A stretch of 64,000 nucleotides of DNA, from NCBI GenBank assembly GCA_963745775.1, contig CAVUYY010000015.1, forward strand, positions 62,001 to 126,000, read 5' to 3'. Shown piece by piece: positions 9,348 to 17,343 of the stretch; the first letter of the stretch is position 1, and each line of letters starts with the position of its first letter. The notes beneath the pieces are model-generated. The model worked only from the letters and a program-made list of their open reading frames with translations. It searched no databases and was not told the origin of the DNA. The position numbers and the translations under genes were made by a program. This DNA comes from Gaiellasilicea sp963745775. Lineage in GTDB: Bacteria; Actinomycetota; Thermoleophilia; Gaiellales; Gaiellaceae.

Positions 9348-10697
9348 TTAGAACCGAATGTCCTGGAGCGCCTCGGCGGCGTTCCGGAAGAGGCGAGCCG
9401 CCTCCGGATCGTCACCGCGCCGAGCAGCCAGATCGCCGAGCGCGACCCAGGCGCCCGCGCGATGGCTGACCGAGGAAAGCTGTTCGTAGGCGGCGTCCGC
9501 GGCTCGGAAGCACACCTCGGCCTCGTCGAGCCGGCCGCGCTCCATCAGCGAGCGGCCGAGGACGAGCTGCGAGCCGCCGATCTCGTCGAGGAAGTCCTCG
9601 CGATCTCCGAGCAGCTCGAGCGCATGCCGTGCGTGCTTCTCGGCCTCCTCCCAGTCGCCGAGCTGGAGGTGCACCGTGCCGAGCCCGCCCATCGCCACGG
9701 CCGCGTCGCCCTGCGACTCGACCTCGACGGCGACGGCAAACGACGACTTGAGGAGCTCGATTGCCTCCTGGGGCTTGCCGAGGAGCAGGTTCAGGCCGCC
9801 GAGGTTGTTCAGCACCCGGCCGACCGTCCGCTCGTCGTTCAGCTCCTGGTAGAGCGACTTGGCCTTCTCGGCGTAGCTGCGCGAGAGGACCCAGTGGCCG
9901 GTGCGCTCGGCGACGAGCGAGGCCTGGAAATAGCTGTTGGCGGTCATGCTGCGGTCGCCGACGGCCTGCGCCAGCTCGAGCGCGTGCTCGGCGTCCTCGC
10001 GCGCCGCCTCGAAGTCGCGCTGGCGGCGGTGGCAGCGAGAGCGCCACTGGAAGATGTCGGCCCGCAGGACGTCACAGGGAAGCTCGGAGCGCTCAGCGAG
10101 CGCCAGCGCCTCGCCGAAGAGGGCGATCGCGGTGCCGGTGCTGGAAACCTTGAAGCGACAGGCGCCGAGGCGGAAGACGAGCTCGGCGCGATCGAGATCC
10201 GAGAACGCGGGGCTCTCGGCGAGGGCACGAGCCTCGGTGACGAGGTCGATGCCGCGCCGCGGGTCGCCGTCCTGCATCCGGGCCCACGCCTCGCCCGAGC
10301 GAGCGCGAACCTCGAGCTCGGCCGCGTTCGTGGCGGCGACAGCGCTCCGCACGTCGTCGTACACCGCAAGCGCATCCTTGTAGTGGTGCGCCTGCGTCAA
10401 AGCTTCCGCCTGCGTCAGCAGCGTCTCGACACGGCCCCGCTCGTCGGTGGAGACACCGCTGGCGAGGAAGGCCGGATCGACGTTGAGCCGCTGCGCGAGC
10501 CATTCCACCGTCTCCTGGGTCGGGCGCGTCTTGCCGCGCTCGATCTGGCTGACGTACTCCTTCGAGAACCGGTCACCGGCGAGCTCGGTCTGCGTGAGCC
10601 CGGCCGAGACGCGCAGGAGGCGCAGCCTGTCGCCCAGCCGTCCCGAGGTGGGAGGGGCGGCGGTGAGGCGGTGCGCGGTGGGGGTGGCTTCGTTCAT
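9348..10697 (-). CDS. XRE-family HTH regulator with C-terminal TPR array
   Basis: A 449-residue protein. Residues 20-75 form an XRE helix-turn-helix (LRLLRVSAGLTQTELAG, then YVSQIERGKTRPT). Residues 88-449 are tandem TPR-type helical repeats, recognisable as A..Y..A/L..A...G patterns such as LGDWEEAEKHARHALEL. There is no membrane segment, so it is a cytoplasmic DNA-binding protein with a large ligand- or peptide-binding solenoid. This is the architecture of RNPP regulators (PlcR, Rap-like, AimR). The small exported peptide gene follows 20 nt downstream. The start has no clear ribosome binding site; a TAGGCT box lies at 10785-10790. Confidence 0.82.
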   Translation of the reverse strand: MNEATPTAHRLTAAPPTSGRLGDRLRLLRVSAGLTQTELAGDRFSKEYVSQIERGKTRPTQETVEWLAQRLNVDPAFLASGVSTDERGRVETLLTQAEALTQAHHYKDALAVYDDVRSAVAATNAAELEVRARSGEAWARMQDGDPRRGIDLVTEARALAESPAFSDLDRAELVFRLGACRFKVSSTGTAIALFGEALALAERSELPCDVLRADIFQWRSRCHRRQRDFEAAREDAEHALELAQAVGDRSMTANSYFQASLVAERTGHWVLSRSYAEKAKSLYQELNDERTVGRVLNNLGGLNLLLGKPQEAIELLKSSFAVAVEVESQGDAAVAMGGLGTVHLQLGDWEEAEKHARHALELLGDREDFLDEIGGSQLVLGRSLMERGRLDEAEVCFRAADAAYEQLSSVSHRAGAWVALGDLAARRGDDPEAARLFRNAAEALQDIRF

Positions 10698-10784
10698 GGC
10701 GGTGGTTGATTCAGTGAAGTCGCAAGTGGAGTGACGCGCCTACCCCTTTGCGGGGATCTTTTGGGGCTGACGACGAGTGAAGCG

Positions 10785-10844
10785 AGCCTAGCACCGAATC
10801 ACTTGACCGAGCTACTTGACTTTTCGGGACATGGCTCTTAGAGT
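10785..10844. promoter_or_regulatory. Divergent control region between the XRE-TPR gene and the acyl-CoA synthetase gene
   Basis: On the plus strand TTGACT (10816-10821) and TAGAGT (10839-10844) are 17 bp apart, a good sigma-70-type promoter. On the minus strand TAGGCT (10785-10790) is a candidate -10 for the regulator. Two direct copies of ACTTGAC (10801-10807 and 10814-10820) are 13 bp apart. The second overlaps the plus -35 and both lie just upstream of the minus -10, a natural place for autoregulation. The rest of 10698-11049 shows no gene, only a short GGGG/CCCC hairpin at 10743-10755. Confidence 0.45.
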
Positions 10845-11049
10845 GCGCCCAACTTGCTCGCTGGACGCCAGGCGATGCAAGGGCGCGCCACCGAGAAGCG
10901 AACGCGCACCACCGGAGGACGTGGCTGGGCCGCAGAGTCACGACCAACGGAGCGTCGCCCAGTGGCCGGCGCCTCAAAAGGATCGTCCCCGGAGCCGCAG
11001 CCGGGGACGTTCCACGGTCCGGGGCAGCCCGCTCTGCGATGATCGAGGC

Positions 11050-12939
11050 GTGATCGCCGGCGAGACGACGTTCGCGTGGAAGCCCTCCGCGGAGCAGCTC
11101 GAGCAGGCGAACGTCGTCCGGCTCGCGCGCTCGCTGGGCTGCGCGGACTACGCCTCGCTGCACCGGCTCTCGATCGAAGAGCCGGATCGGTTCTGGCGCG
11201 CCGTCGTGGACGATCTCGAGCTGGAGCTCGCGGCGCCGTGGGAGCGGGTCCTGGACGACTCGCGCGGGATCGCGTGGACGACATGGTTCGAAGGGGCGCG
11301 CCTGAACCTGGCGACCGCCTGCGTCCACGTCTGGGCGGAGCGCACGCCCGACGCCGTTGCGGCGATCTTCGCCGGCGAGGACGGTGAGCGCACCGAATGG
11401 TCGTTCCGGGAGCTGTCGCTCCAGGTCGCGAGGTTCGCCGAGAGCCTCGCCGCGCTCGGCGTCGAGGCCGGCGACCGAGTCGCGATCTACCTGCCGATGT
11501 GCCCGGAGGTCGCCGTCGTCTCGCACGCCTGCGCGCATCTCGGCGCGATCCAGGTGCCGATCTTCTCGGGCTTCGGCGCTGCCGCGGTCGCCCAGCGACT
11601 CCAGGACTCCGGCGCGCGGGTGGTCGTCACGGCCGACTGGTCGTATCGCCGCGGGAGGAAGATGCAGATGCGGGAAACGATCGAGGAGGCGCGTCGCTCG
11701 TCGCCGTCGGTCGAGCACGTCGTCGAATGGCGTCGCGCCGATCGTTCCTGGAGCGTGCCGCTCGGAGACGGGTCGCTTCCGCCGCTCGACGTGCCCGCCG
11801 AGCACCCATACCTCCTGGCCTACACCTCGGGAACGACGGGCCGGCCGAAGGGAGCGCTGCACGTCCAGGGCGGGTTCCTCCTCTCGATCGCCCGCGAAGC
11901 CGCCTACCAGTCGGACATCCGCGCCGGTGATCGCGTCCTCTTCGCGACCGACATGGGCTGGATCATGGGGCCGTGGACGGTGGTCGGCGCCGGCGCGCTC
12001 GGCGCAGCCGTCGTGTACATGGAAGGCGCGCCCGACTGGCCCGACGACCGGGTCTGGCGCCTCGTCGAGACTGAGCGCGTGACGATGCTCGGCGTCTCGC
12101 CGACGCTCGTCCGGGCGCTGATCCCGAAGGGCGAGCCCGAGGCCGATCTCACCTCGCTGCGCGCGATCACGACCACCGGCGAGCCCTGGAATGCCGGCCC
12201 GTACGACTGGCTGAACGAGCACGCGGCAGGCGGGGGAAGGATCCCGATCGTCAACATCTCCGGCGGCACCGAGGTCGGCGCCTGCTTCCTCTCGGTCACT
12301 CCGATGGCGCCGACCAAGCCGTGCGCACTCGGCTTTCCCGCGCTCGGGCAGGCGATGGACGTCTTCTCGCCGGAAGGAACCTCGCTGCGAGAGGAGGTGG
12401 GCGAGCTCGTCTGCACGCGGGCCTGGCCCGGGATGACGCGCGGGATCTGGGGCGACGACGCCCGTTATCTCGAGACCTACTGGAGCCGTTTTCCGGGCGT
12501 GTGGACGCACGGCGACTGGGCGTCGATCGACGAGGACGGCTACTGGAGCCTGCACGGCCGTTCCGACGACACCCTCAATATCGCCGGCAAGCGGATCGGG
12601 CCGGCCGAGCTCGAATCGGCGGCGCTCGACCATCCGGCGGTCGCGGAGGCGGCGGCGGTCGGGATTCCCCACGAGGTGAAGGGCGAGGTCGCCTGGCTCT
12701 TCTGCGGACTCCGGCCTGGAGCCGAAGCCGATATGGACGGCGTCAAGGCCGTCGTCGGAGCCGCGCTCGGGAAGGCGTTCGCCCCCGAGCGCGTTTTCTT
12801 CGTGAGCGCGCTTCCGAAGACGCGGAGCGCGAAGATCGTCCGTCGGGCCGTCAAGGCGACCGCTCTCGGCGAGGATCCCGGCGACCTTTCGACCCTCGAG
12901 AATCCCGAGACCTTGGAGGAGATCGCGAATGCCGTCTAG
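11050..12939 (+). CDS. AMP-forming acyl/acetyl-CoA synthetase-like ligase
   Basis: A 629-residue adenylate-forming enzyme. It has the N-terminal ACAS-type cap (DFW-like region around residue 35), the P-loop YTSGTTGRPKG near residue 260, the YxxTE-like region NISGGTEVG, the GDWA motif and the C-terminal PKTRSAKIVRR with the catalytic Lys. It activates a carboxylic acid to acyl-AMP and then acyl-CoA. Closeness to acetoacetyl-/propionyl-CoA-type synthetases is likely but the substrate is open. GTG 11050 is preferred to in-frame upstream codons because the homologous protein begins there. It overlaps the next SDR gene by 11 bases. Confidence 0.85.
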   Translation: MIAGETTFAWKPSAEQLEQANVVRLARSLGCADYASLHRLSIEEPDRFWRAVVDDLELELAAPWERVLDDSRGIAWTTWFEGARLNLATACVHVWAERTPDAVAAIFAGEDGERTEWSFRELSLQVARFAESLAALGVEAGDRVAIYLPMCPEVAVVSHACAHLGAIQVPIFSGFGAAAVAQRLQDSGARVVVTADWSYRRGRKMQMRETIEEARRSSPSVEHVVEWRRADRSWSVPLGDGSLPPLDVPAEHPYLLAYTSGTTGRPKGALHVQGGFLLSIAREAAYQSDIRAGDRVLFATDMGWIMGPWTVVGAGALGAAVVYMEGAPDWPDDRVWRLVETERVTMLGVSPTLVRALIPKGEPEADLTSLRAITTTGEPWNAGPYDWLNEHAAGGGRIPIVNISGGTEVGACFLSVTPMAPTKPCALGFPALGQAMDVFSPEGTSLREEVGELVCTRAWPGMTRGIWGDDARYLETYWSRFPGVWTHGDWASIDEDGYWSLHGRSDDTLNIAGKRIGPAELESAALDHPAVAEAAAVGIPHEVKGEVAWLFCGLRPGAEADMDGVKAVVGAALGKAFAPERVFFVSALPKTRSAKIVRRAVKATALGEDPGDLSTLENPETLEEIANAV

Positions 12940-13672
12940 AGCGCTTGTCACCGGAGGTGGCCGTGGAATCGGCGCCGGAATCGCACGCGAGCTGGCGCGG
13001 GACGGGTGGCACGTCACCGTCACCGGCCGCACGCAGGAGCAAGTCGCGGAGGTCGCGCGGGAGATTGGCGGTGAGGCAGTCGCCGGCGATGTCTCGCGGA
13101 AAGAGGACGTCGAGCGGATGCTCGGAGTAGCCGAGCCGATCGATCTGCTCGTCGCGAATGCGGGCGTCGCGCTGTGGGAGGAATCGTGGGAGACCGACGC
13201 CGACGAGTGGTGGCACGTCTTCGAGGTCAACGTCCTCGGCACGTATCTCACGTGCCGGCTTGCGCTGCCGGGGATGATCGAGCGTGGCGGCGGCCGAATC
13301 GTGATCACGGGGAGCGGCGCGTCGTACCTTCCGGGCACGACCTCGGCGGCGTACTCCGCAAGCAAAGCGGCGGTCGGACGCTTCGGCGAGGTGCTCGCCG
13401 CGCAGGTCGCTGAGCACGGGCTGAAGGTGTTCGTGATCAGCCCGGGCCTCGTACGAACCGAGATGACGGACCGCTTCTCGGACGACGCGCCGTGGACGCC
13501 GCCCGAGCTCGCGCCGAAGCTCGTCCTCGAGCTCGCCTCCGGCCGCTTCGACGCGCTGTCGGGCCGCTACCTCCACGCCGAGCACGACCCGATCGACGAG
13601 CTGGAGGCGCGGATCCCGCGGATCCTGGCCGAGGATCTGAACGCGATCCGGCTCCGCCGCGAACCGACGTAG
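12929..13672 (+). CDS. Short-chain dehydrogenase/reductase
   Basis: A 247-residue SDR with TGGGRGIG, NAG, a catalytic Ser in VITGSGAS and YSASK, followed by SPGLVRTEM. It overlaps the acyl-CoA synthetase gene by 11 bases, so the two are coexpressed and may act in the same acyl- or keto-substrate pathway (inference). Its TAG stop (13670-13672) runs into the first copy of the 22-bp palindromic element, which also holds the stop codon of the convergent gene. Confidence 0.87.
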   Translation: MPSRALVTGGGRGIGAGIARELARDGWHVTVTGRTQEQVAEVAREIGGEAVAGDVSRKEDVERMLGVAEPIDLLVANAGVALWEESWETDADEWWHVFEVNVLGTYLTCRLALPGMIERGGGRIVITGSGASYLPGTTSAAYSASKAAVGRFGEVLAAQVAEHGLKVFVISPGLVRTEMTDRFSDDAPWTPPELAPKLVLELASGRFDALSGRYLHAEHDPIDELEARIPRILAEDLNAIRLRREPT

Positions 13673-13692
13673 TGTTGTTACGACACTAAGTC
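13671..13692 (+). repeat. 22-bp palindromic element, copy 1
   Basis: The element has arms AGTGTTG and CGACACT around a three-base centre, then AAGTC. It lies exactly between two convergent genes: the plus-strand SDR stop TAG ends inside it and the minus-strand thioesterase-like gene takes its TAG from it (13686-13688). Four other copies occur at 15228, 25379, 57032 and 57092. Confidence 0.65.
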
Positions 13693-14366
13693 TCGCGCGG
13701 GGCGATCCAGGTCTGGCGGGCGAGGGCGAGGAGCTCGCCTTCGGCCGTCCAGAGCGCGGTGCCGGCGTAGAGCTTGCGGCCGTCCTCACCTCGTGACCAG
13801 CCCATCACGATGCACCGCTCCCCGTCGGCCGGCAGGCGCTCGATCCGCGCTGCCATCCGCCCGAGCACGGTTTCGCCGCGGCCCTGCGCGCTGAGCGCGT
13901 AGGCGCCGGAACAGTCGATCGCCGCCCAGACGACCGGAATGGACGCTTCGCCTGCGACCCAAGGCGCCGCGACCGGATCCCCAGGCTTCGAGCGGCCGGG
14001 AAAGATCCTCAGCCCGTCACCGTCATCCCTGAGCTGCCCGCAGCTGAAGCAGCCTCGAAAGGTGTCGGCCTCGAAGGCCACGCACCGGCTACTCGCCGCG
14101 ACGGCCTCGTCCCAGGAGACGGGAGCGGGAGGCTCGAGCTCGACGTCGGCGGGAGCCGCTTCGGCCACGAGGGCGGCGCCGTCGAGCAACAGGAGGCGGT
14201 CGCCGTCGGCTTCGACCGCGAGCGGCCGCTCCAGCGGCGGCGGCAGCCGCAGCGTCACCTCGGCCGGGCCTTCGAGAAGGGCCGCGAGGAGCCCTGCCGC
14301 GTAGCCGCCGTTGGCCGAGCCTTCCGGGCCACGGAAGCGGCGGTCAATCGTCAGGTTTTCGGTCAC
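13686..14366 (-). CDS. Thioesterase-superfamily-like protein
   Basis: A 226-residue protein that looks like a double hotdog-type acyl thioesterase relative. NGGYAAGLLAALL near the N-terminus resembles the substrate-channel helix, and the C-terminal segment ends TALWTAEGELLALARQTWI, as in such proteins. A FRGCFSCGQLRDDGDGL segment with two Cys sits in the middle. The exact reaction is not known. GTG 14366 is chosen because the much longer open frame upstream runs antisense through nadE. The stop codon is inside palindromic element copy 1. Confidence 0.65.
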   Translation of the reverse strand: MTENLTIDRRFRGPEGSANGGYAAGLLAALLEGPAEVTLRLPPPLERPLAVEADGDRLLLLDGAALVAEAAPADVELEPPAPVSWDEAVAASSRCVAFEADTFRGCFSCGQLRDDGDGLRIFPGRSKPGDPVAAPWVAGEASIPVVWAAIDCSGAYALSAQGRGETVLGRMAARIERLPADGERCIVMGWSRGEDGRKLYAGTALWTAEGELLALARQTWIAPRET

Positions 14367-14395
14367 TGGGTTTTTGCCTGATAGTCGCAAACCGA

Positions 14396-14401
14396 TAGGA
14401 T
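14396..14401 (+). promoter_or_regulatory. -10 box of a leaderless promoter for nadE
   Basis: TAGGAT lies seven nt before GTG 14409. This spacing argues for GTG 14409 over GTG 14403 as the true start. Confidence 0.5.
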
Positions 14402-14408
14402 CGTGCTC

Positions 14409-16109
14409 GTGCGGCTCGCGCTCGCCCAGATCAACGTCGTCGTCGGCGACCTGGACGGCAACCGCGAGCGTATTCTCGCCGCTCTCGCAGACGCTCGCCG
14501 GCAAGGTGCCGAGCTCGTCCTCTTCCCCGAGCTCGCGGTCACGGGGTATCCACCGGAGGATCTCCTGCTTCGACCCGCGTTCGTGCGCGCCGCCGAAGCC
14601 TCGCTCCACGAGATCGCAGCTGCCTGCACCGGCCTGACCGCCCTCGTCGGCACGCCGTGGTTCGACCGCGACCTCTTCAATGCCTGCGCTGTCTGCGCGG
14701 ACGGCGAGGTGCGCTCGATCTACCGGAAGCGCTACCTCCCGAACTACGGCGTCTTCGACGAGGATCGCTACTTCGCGCCCGGGCGCGAGCTCGTGCTGCT
14801 CAGGCTCGGGAAGACGCTGATCGGCCCCACCATCTGCGAGGACATCTGGCAGCCGGGGCCGCCCGCGACCGACCTCGCACTGGCGGGAGCCGAGCTGCTC
14901 GTGAACATCTCCGCCTCGCCCTACCACGTCGGCAAGGCCGAAGATCGCGAGGAGATGCTCGTCACGCGCGCGCGGGACAACTCCGCCTTCCTCGCGTTCT
15001 GCAACCTCGTCGGCGGCCAGGACGAGCTCGTCTTCGACGGACACTCCGTCGTGCTCGACGACGAGGGCGAGGTGCTTGCCCGCGCGCCGGGCTTCGAGGA
15101 GGCGCTGCTCGTCGTCGACATCGACCCGACCGAGGCGATCGGACGCAGGCTTCGCGACGTCCGCAGGCGCTCGCTCGCCCGCGAGCGCGAGGAGGGCCGC
15201 GAGCCCGAGCTCGTCGAGCTGGGAGAAAGTGTTGTTCCAACACAAAGTCTGCCCGGCTCGATCGCGCCGTTCGCCGAGCCGCTCGAGCAGATGCGCCGGG
15301 CGCTCGTGCTCGCGCTCTCCGACTACGTCGAGAAGAACGGCTTCCGCGAGGTCGTCCTCGGGCTCTCGGGCGGGATCGACTCGGCGCTCGTTGCCGCGCT
15401 CGCGACGGATGCGCTCGGGCCGGAGCGCGTCCACTGCGTCTCGATGCCGTCGCGGTACTCGTCCGAGGGAACTCGCACCGATGCGGAGCGCCTGGCGGCG
15501 AGCCTGGGCTGCGACTTCCGCGAGCTTCCGATCGAGACGGCGGTCGGCGCGCTCGACGAGGTGGCAGGCGGGCTCGACGGGCTTGCCGCAGAGAACCTCC
15601 AGGCTCGCGTGCGCGGAATGCTCCTGATGGCGCTCTCGAACACGCACGGCTGGCTCGTGCTCGCGACCGGGAACAAGTCCGAGCTCTCGGTTGGCTACTC
15701 GACGCTCTACGGCGACCTGGCCGGCGGCTTCGCGCTGATCAAGGACGTCTTCAAGACCGACGTCTTTCGACTCGCCCGGCACCTGAACGAGCGTGCGGGC
15801 CGAGAGCTGATCCCGGCTTCGATCATCGAGCGGGCGCCGTCGGCCGAGCTCCGCGCCGACCAGCGGGACGAGGACTCGCTGCCGCCCTACGCTATCCTCG
15901 ACGCCGTCCTCGAGGCGTACGTCGAGCTCGACCGCTCGCGGGAGGAGCTCGTGGCGGACGGCTTCGACGCAGCGGTCGTCGAGCGGGCGATCGCGCTGAC
16001 CGACGGCGCCGAGTACAAGCGCCGTCAGGCGCCGCCAGGCGTCAAGCTCCGGCCGAAGGCGTTCGGGCGCGACCGTCGCACCCCGATCACGAACCGGTGG
16101 AAAGGTTGA
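14409..16109 (+). CDS. nadE: Glutamine-dependent NAD(+) synthetase
   Basis: A fusion of an N-terminal nitrilase-type glutaminase domain (residues 1-255) and a C-terminal NAD synthase domain (about 290-566). The glutaminase triad is visible as Glu in LFPELAVTGY, Lys in YRKRYLPNYG and Cys in TICEDIW. The synthase carries the PP-loop LSGGIDSALV and the ATGNKSELSVGY motif. It converts deamido-NAD to NAD using glutamine. The interdomain linker contains copy 2 of the palindromic element (15228-15249), read in frame as SVVPTQSL. Start GTG 14409 rather than 14403 rests on the -10 spacing. Confidence 0.95.
   Translation: MRLALAQINVVVGDLDGNRERILAALADARRQGAELVLFPELAVTGYPPEDLLLRPAFVRAAEASLHEIAAACTGLTALVGTPWFDRDLFNACAVCADGEVRSIYRKRYLPNYGVFDEDRYFAPGRELVLLRLGKTLIGPTICEDIWQPGPPATDLALAGAELLVNISASPYHVGKAEDREEMLVTRARDNSAFLAFCNLVGGQDELVFDGHSVVLDDEGEVLARAPGFEEALLVVDIDPTEAIGRRLRDVRRRSLAREREEGREPELVELGESVVPTQSLPGSIAPFAEPLEQMRRALVLALSDYVEKNGFREVVLGLSGGIDSALVAALATDALGPERVHCVSMPSRYSSEGTRTDAERLAASLGCDFRELPIETAVGALDEVAGGLDGLAAENLQARVRGMLLMALSNTHGWLVLATGNKSELSVGYSTLYGDLAGGFALIKDVFKTDVFRLARHLNERAGRELIPASIIERAPSAELRADQRDEDSLPPYAILDAVLEAYVELDRSREELVADGFDAAVVERAIALTDGAEYKRRQAPPGVKLRPKAFGRDRRTPITNRWKG
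15228..15249 (+). repeat. 22-bp palindromic element, copy 2 (inside nadE)
   Basis: Perfect arms GTGTTG and CAACAC flank TTC, followed by AAAGTC. It lies in frame within the linker between the two nadE domains, a position where extra residues would be tolerated. This is the best-conserved copy. Confidence 0.65.
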
Positions 16110-16144
16110 CAGAGTCCATCCGTTAGTCTTTACTTACGGTAAGT
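16106..16144 (+). promoter_or_regulatory. Promoter and palindromic operator of the arsR-type gene
   Basis: TTGACA (16106-16111) and TTTACT (16129-16134) are 17 bp apart. The perfect odd palindrome ACTTAC-G-GTAAGT (16132-16144) overlaps the -10 and reaches the GTG start at 16143. The predicted TSS is within two bases of the start codon, so the mRNA is probably leaderless. A repressor bound here would block RNA polymerase, as is usual for ArsR autoregulation. Confidence 0.6.
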
Positions 16145-16451
16145 GAGTACGAACGGAATAGCACTCGACGCGCTCGGCGACTGGACTCGACGGCAGATCC
16201 TGGAGGCGCTGAAGCAGGGTCCTCTCTCGGTCGGGGCATTGGCTGCCAGGCTCCCCGTCAGCCGACCGGCGGTCTCGCAGCACCTGCGCGTGCTGAAGGA
16301 CGCCGGGCTCGTCCACGACCGGAAGGAAGGAACGAAGCGGGTCTACAGCGTCGATCCGAACGGGCTCGCCGACATCCGCGCGTACTTCGACAGCTTCTGG
16401 GACGAGGCGCTCGATCGCTTCGCCGCCGAGGCGAGAAAGGAGACAGGATGA
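16143..16451 (+). CDS. ArsR-family winged-helix regulator
   Basis: A 102-residue one-domain HTH regulator: LGDWTRRQILEAL, PLSVGALAARLPVSRPAVSQHLRVLKDAGLV and a wing ending RVYSVDP. No metal-binding Cys pair is seen, so it is not a classic metal sensor. It overlaps the following SRPBCC gene by 4 bases (ATGA), the common pairing of SdpR/ArsR-like repressors with AHSA1 proteins. Its own promoter carries a 13-bp palindrome that is the likely operator. Confidence 0.88.
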   Translation: MSTNGIALDALGDWTRRQILEALKQGPLSVGALAARLPVSRPAVSQHLRVLKDAGLVHDRKEGTKRVYSVDPNGLADIRAYFDSFWDEALDRFAAEARKETG

Positions 16452-16876
16452 GCACCACGGCAACCGATGCCATCCGCAAGACCGTGCTCGTCGACTTCGC
16501 CCCGGCGGAGGCGTTCGAGCTCTTCACCGATCGGATCGCCTCGTGGTGGCCGGTCGGAACCCACTCCTACGGCGGAGAGGACGTGACCGACGTCGTCCTC
16601 GAGCCCGGCGTCGGCGGGCGCCTGTACGAGGTCACCGCCGCCGGGGAGCAGGACTGGGGCCGCGTCCTCGAGTGGGAGCCGCCAAGCCGATTTCTCCTCG
16701 ACTGGCAGATCCGCCCGGCCAGCGGCACCGAGGTCGAGGTGCGCTTCCTGCCGGAAGGCCCGGGAACGCGCGTCGAGCTCGAGCACCGCGGCTTCGATGC
16801 CGGCGAGCGGAAGGAGAACTACGAGCGTGGCTGGGACATCGTGCTCGCGCCCTTCGTCGAGCAGGCGACGACCTAG
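16448..16876 (+). CDS. SRPBCC/AHSA1 domain protein
   Basis: A 142-residue START-like hydrophobic-pocket protein. It has the AEAFELFTDRIASWWP opening, VGGRLYEV, WEPPSRFLLDW and the GPGTRVELEHRGF strand typical of AHSA1-family proteins. It is coupled to the ArsR gene by an ATGA overlap. The ligand is unknown; a role in binding a small hydrophobic molecule relevant to the repressor is an inference from the recurring gene pair. Its end overlaps the convergent Nudix gene by 4 bases. Confidence 0.82.
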   Translation: MSTTATDAIRKTVLVDFAPAEAFELFTDRIASWWPVGTHSYGGEDVTDVVLEPGVGGRLYEVTAAGEQDWGRVLEWEPPSRFLLDWQIRPASGTEVEVRFLPEGPGTRVELEHRGFDAGERKENYERGWDIVLAPFVEQATT

Positions 16877-17343
16877 ACGCCGACGTCGAGCGGTTCCTCG
16901 GGCGGCCCGGCTTGTAAGAGCGTGGCCAAGAGCTCGGGGAGCCGCCGCGGCGCGAAGAGCGCCTCGGACTCGAGGAGCTCAGGCAGCGTCCACCAGCGCA
17001 CCTCCGCAACGTACTCCGCCGTCAGCTGCTCGGGCGTGAACCGCGGCACCGGCTCGAACGGCTCTGTCCGCACGAGGACGTACTGCTCGGCCTGGCCGTC
17101 CCACTTGCCGTCGAGGAACGGAAAGAGGTGCTCGCGAGTCCAGATCCACGGGCCGAGCTCGACGTCCTCGAGGCCGGTCTCCTCGCCCAGCTCGCGCCGG
17201 ATCGCCTCCTCCGCGGTCTCGCCTTCGTCGATTCCGCCGCCCGGCGTCGCCCAGACGTCCCGAGCGGGAAACGAGAACCGAACGAGCAGAATCCGGTCGT
17301 CCGGATCGAGCACGATGGCGCGCACGGCGCGGCGGATTCTCAC
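16873..17343 (-). CDS. Nudix hydrolase
   Basis: A 156-residue protein with a complete Nudix box, GGGIDEGETAEEAIRRELGEE, followed by TGL, which binds the divalent metal for cleaving nucleoside-diphosphate linkages. The start is GTG 17343, overlapping the mug stop (GTGA), so the gene is translated with the DNA glycosylase upstream. This suggests a nucleotide-pool or DNA repair role, but the substrate is not determined. Confidence 0.85.
   Translation of the reverse strand: MRIRRAVRAIVLDPDDRILLVRFSFPARDVWATPGGGIDEGETAEEAIRRELGEETGLEDVELGPWIWTREHLFPFLDGKWDGQAEQYVLVRTEPFEPVPRFTPEQLTAEYVAEVRWWTLPELLESEALFAPRRLPELLATLLQAGPPEEPLDVGV

Noticed and set aside
8313..10709. Very long plus-strand open frames opposite the XRE-TPR and lipoprotein genes (and similar ones elsewhere, e.g. 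44363-46195, 47253-49970, 50073-52691)
   Set aside because: They are shadows of real genes caused by the lack of stops in GC-rich DNA. They show no domain motifs and have Arg/Glu-rich composition typical of antisense frames.
10743..10755. CCCC-GGGG hairpin followed by T-rich bases as a terminator
   Set aside because: The stem is only four pairs and no plus-strand gene ends before it. It may be part of the regulator's 5' leader, but that is not demonstrable.
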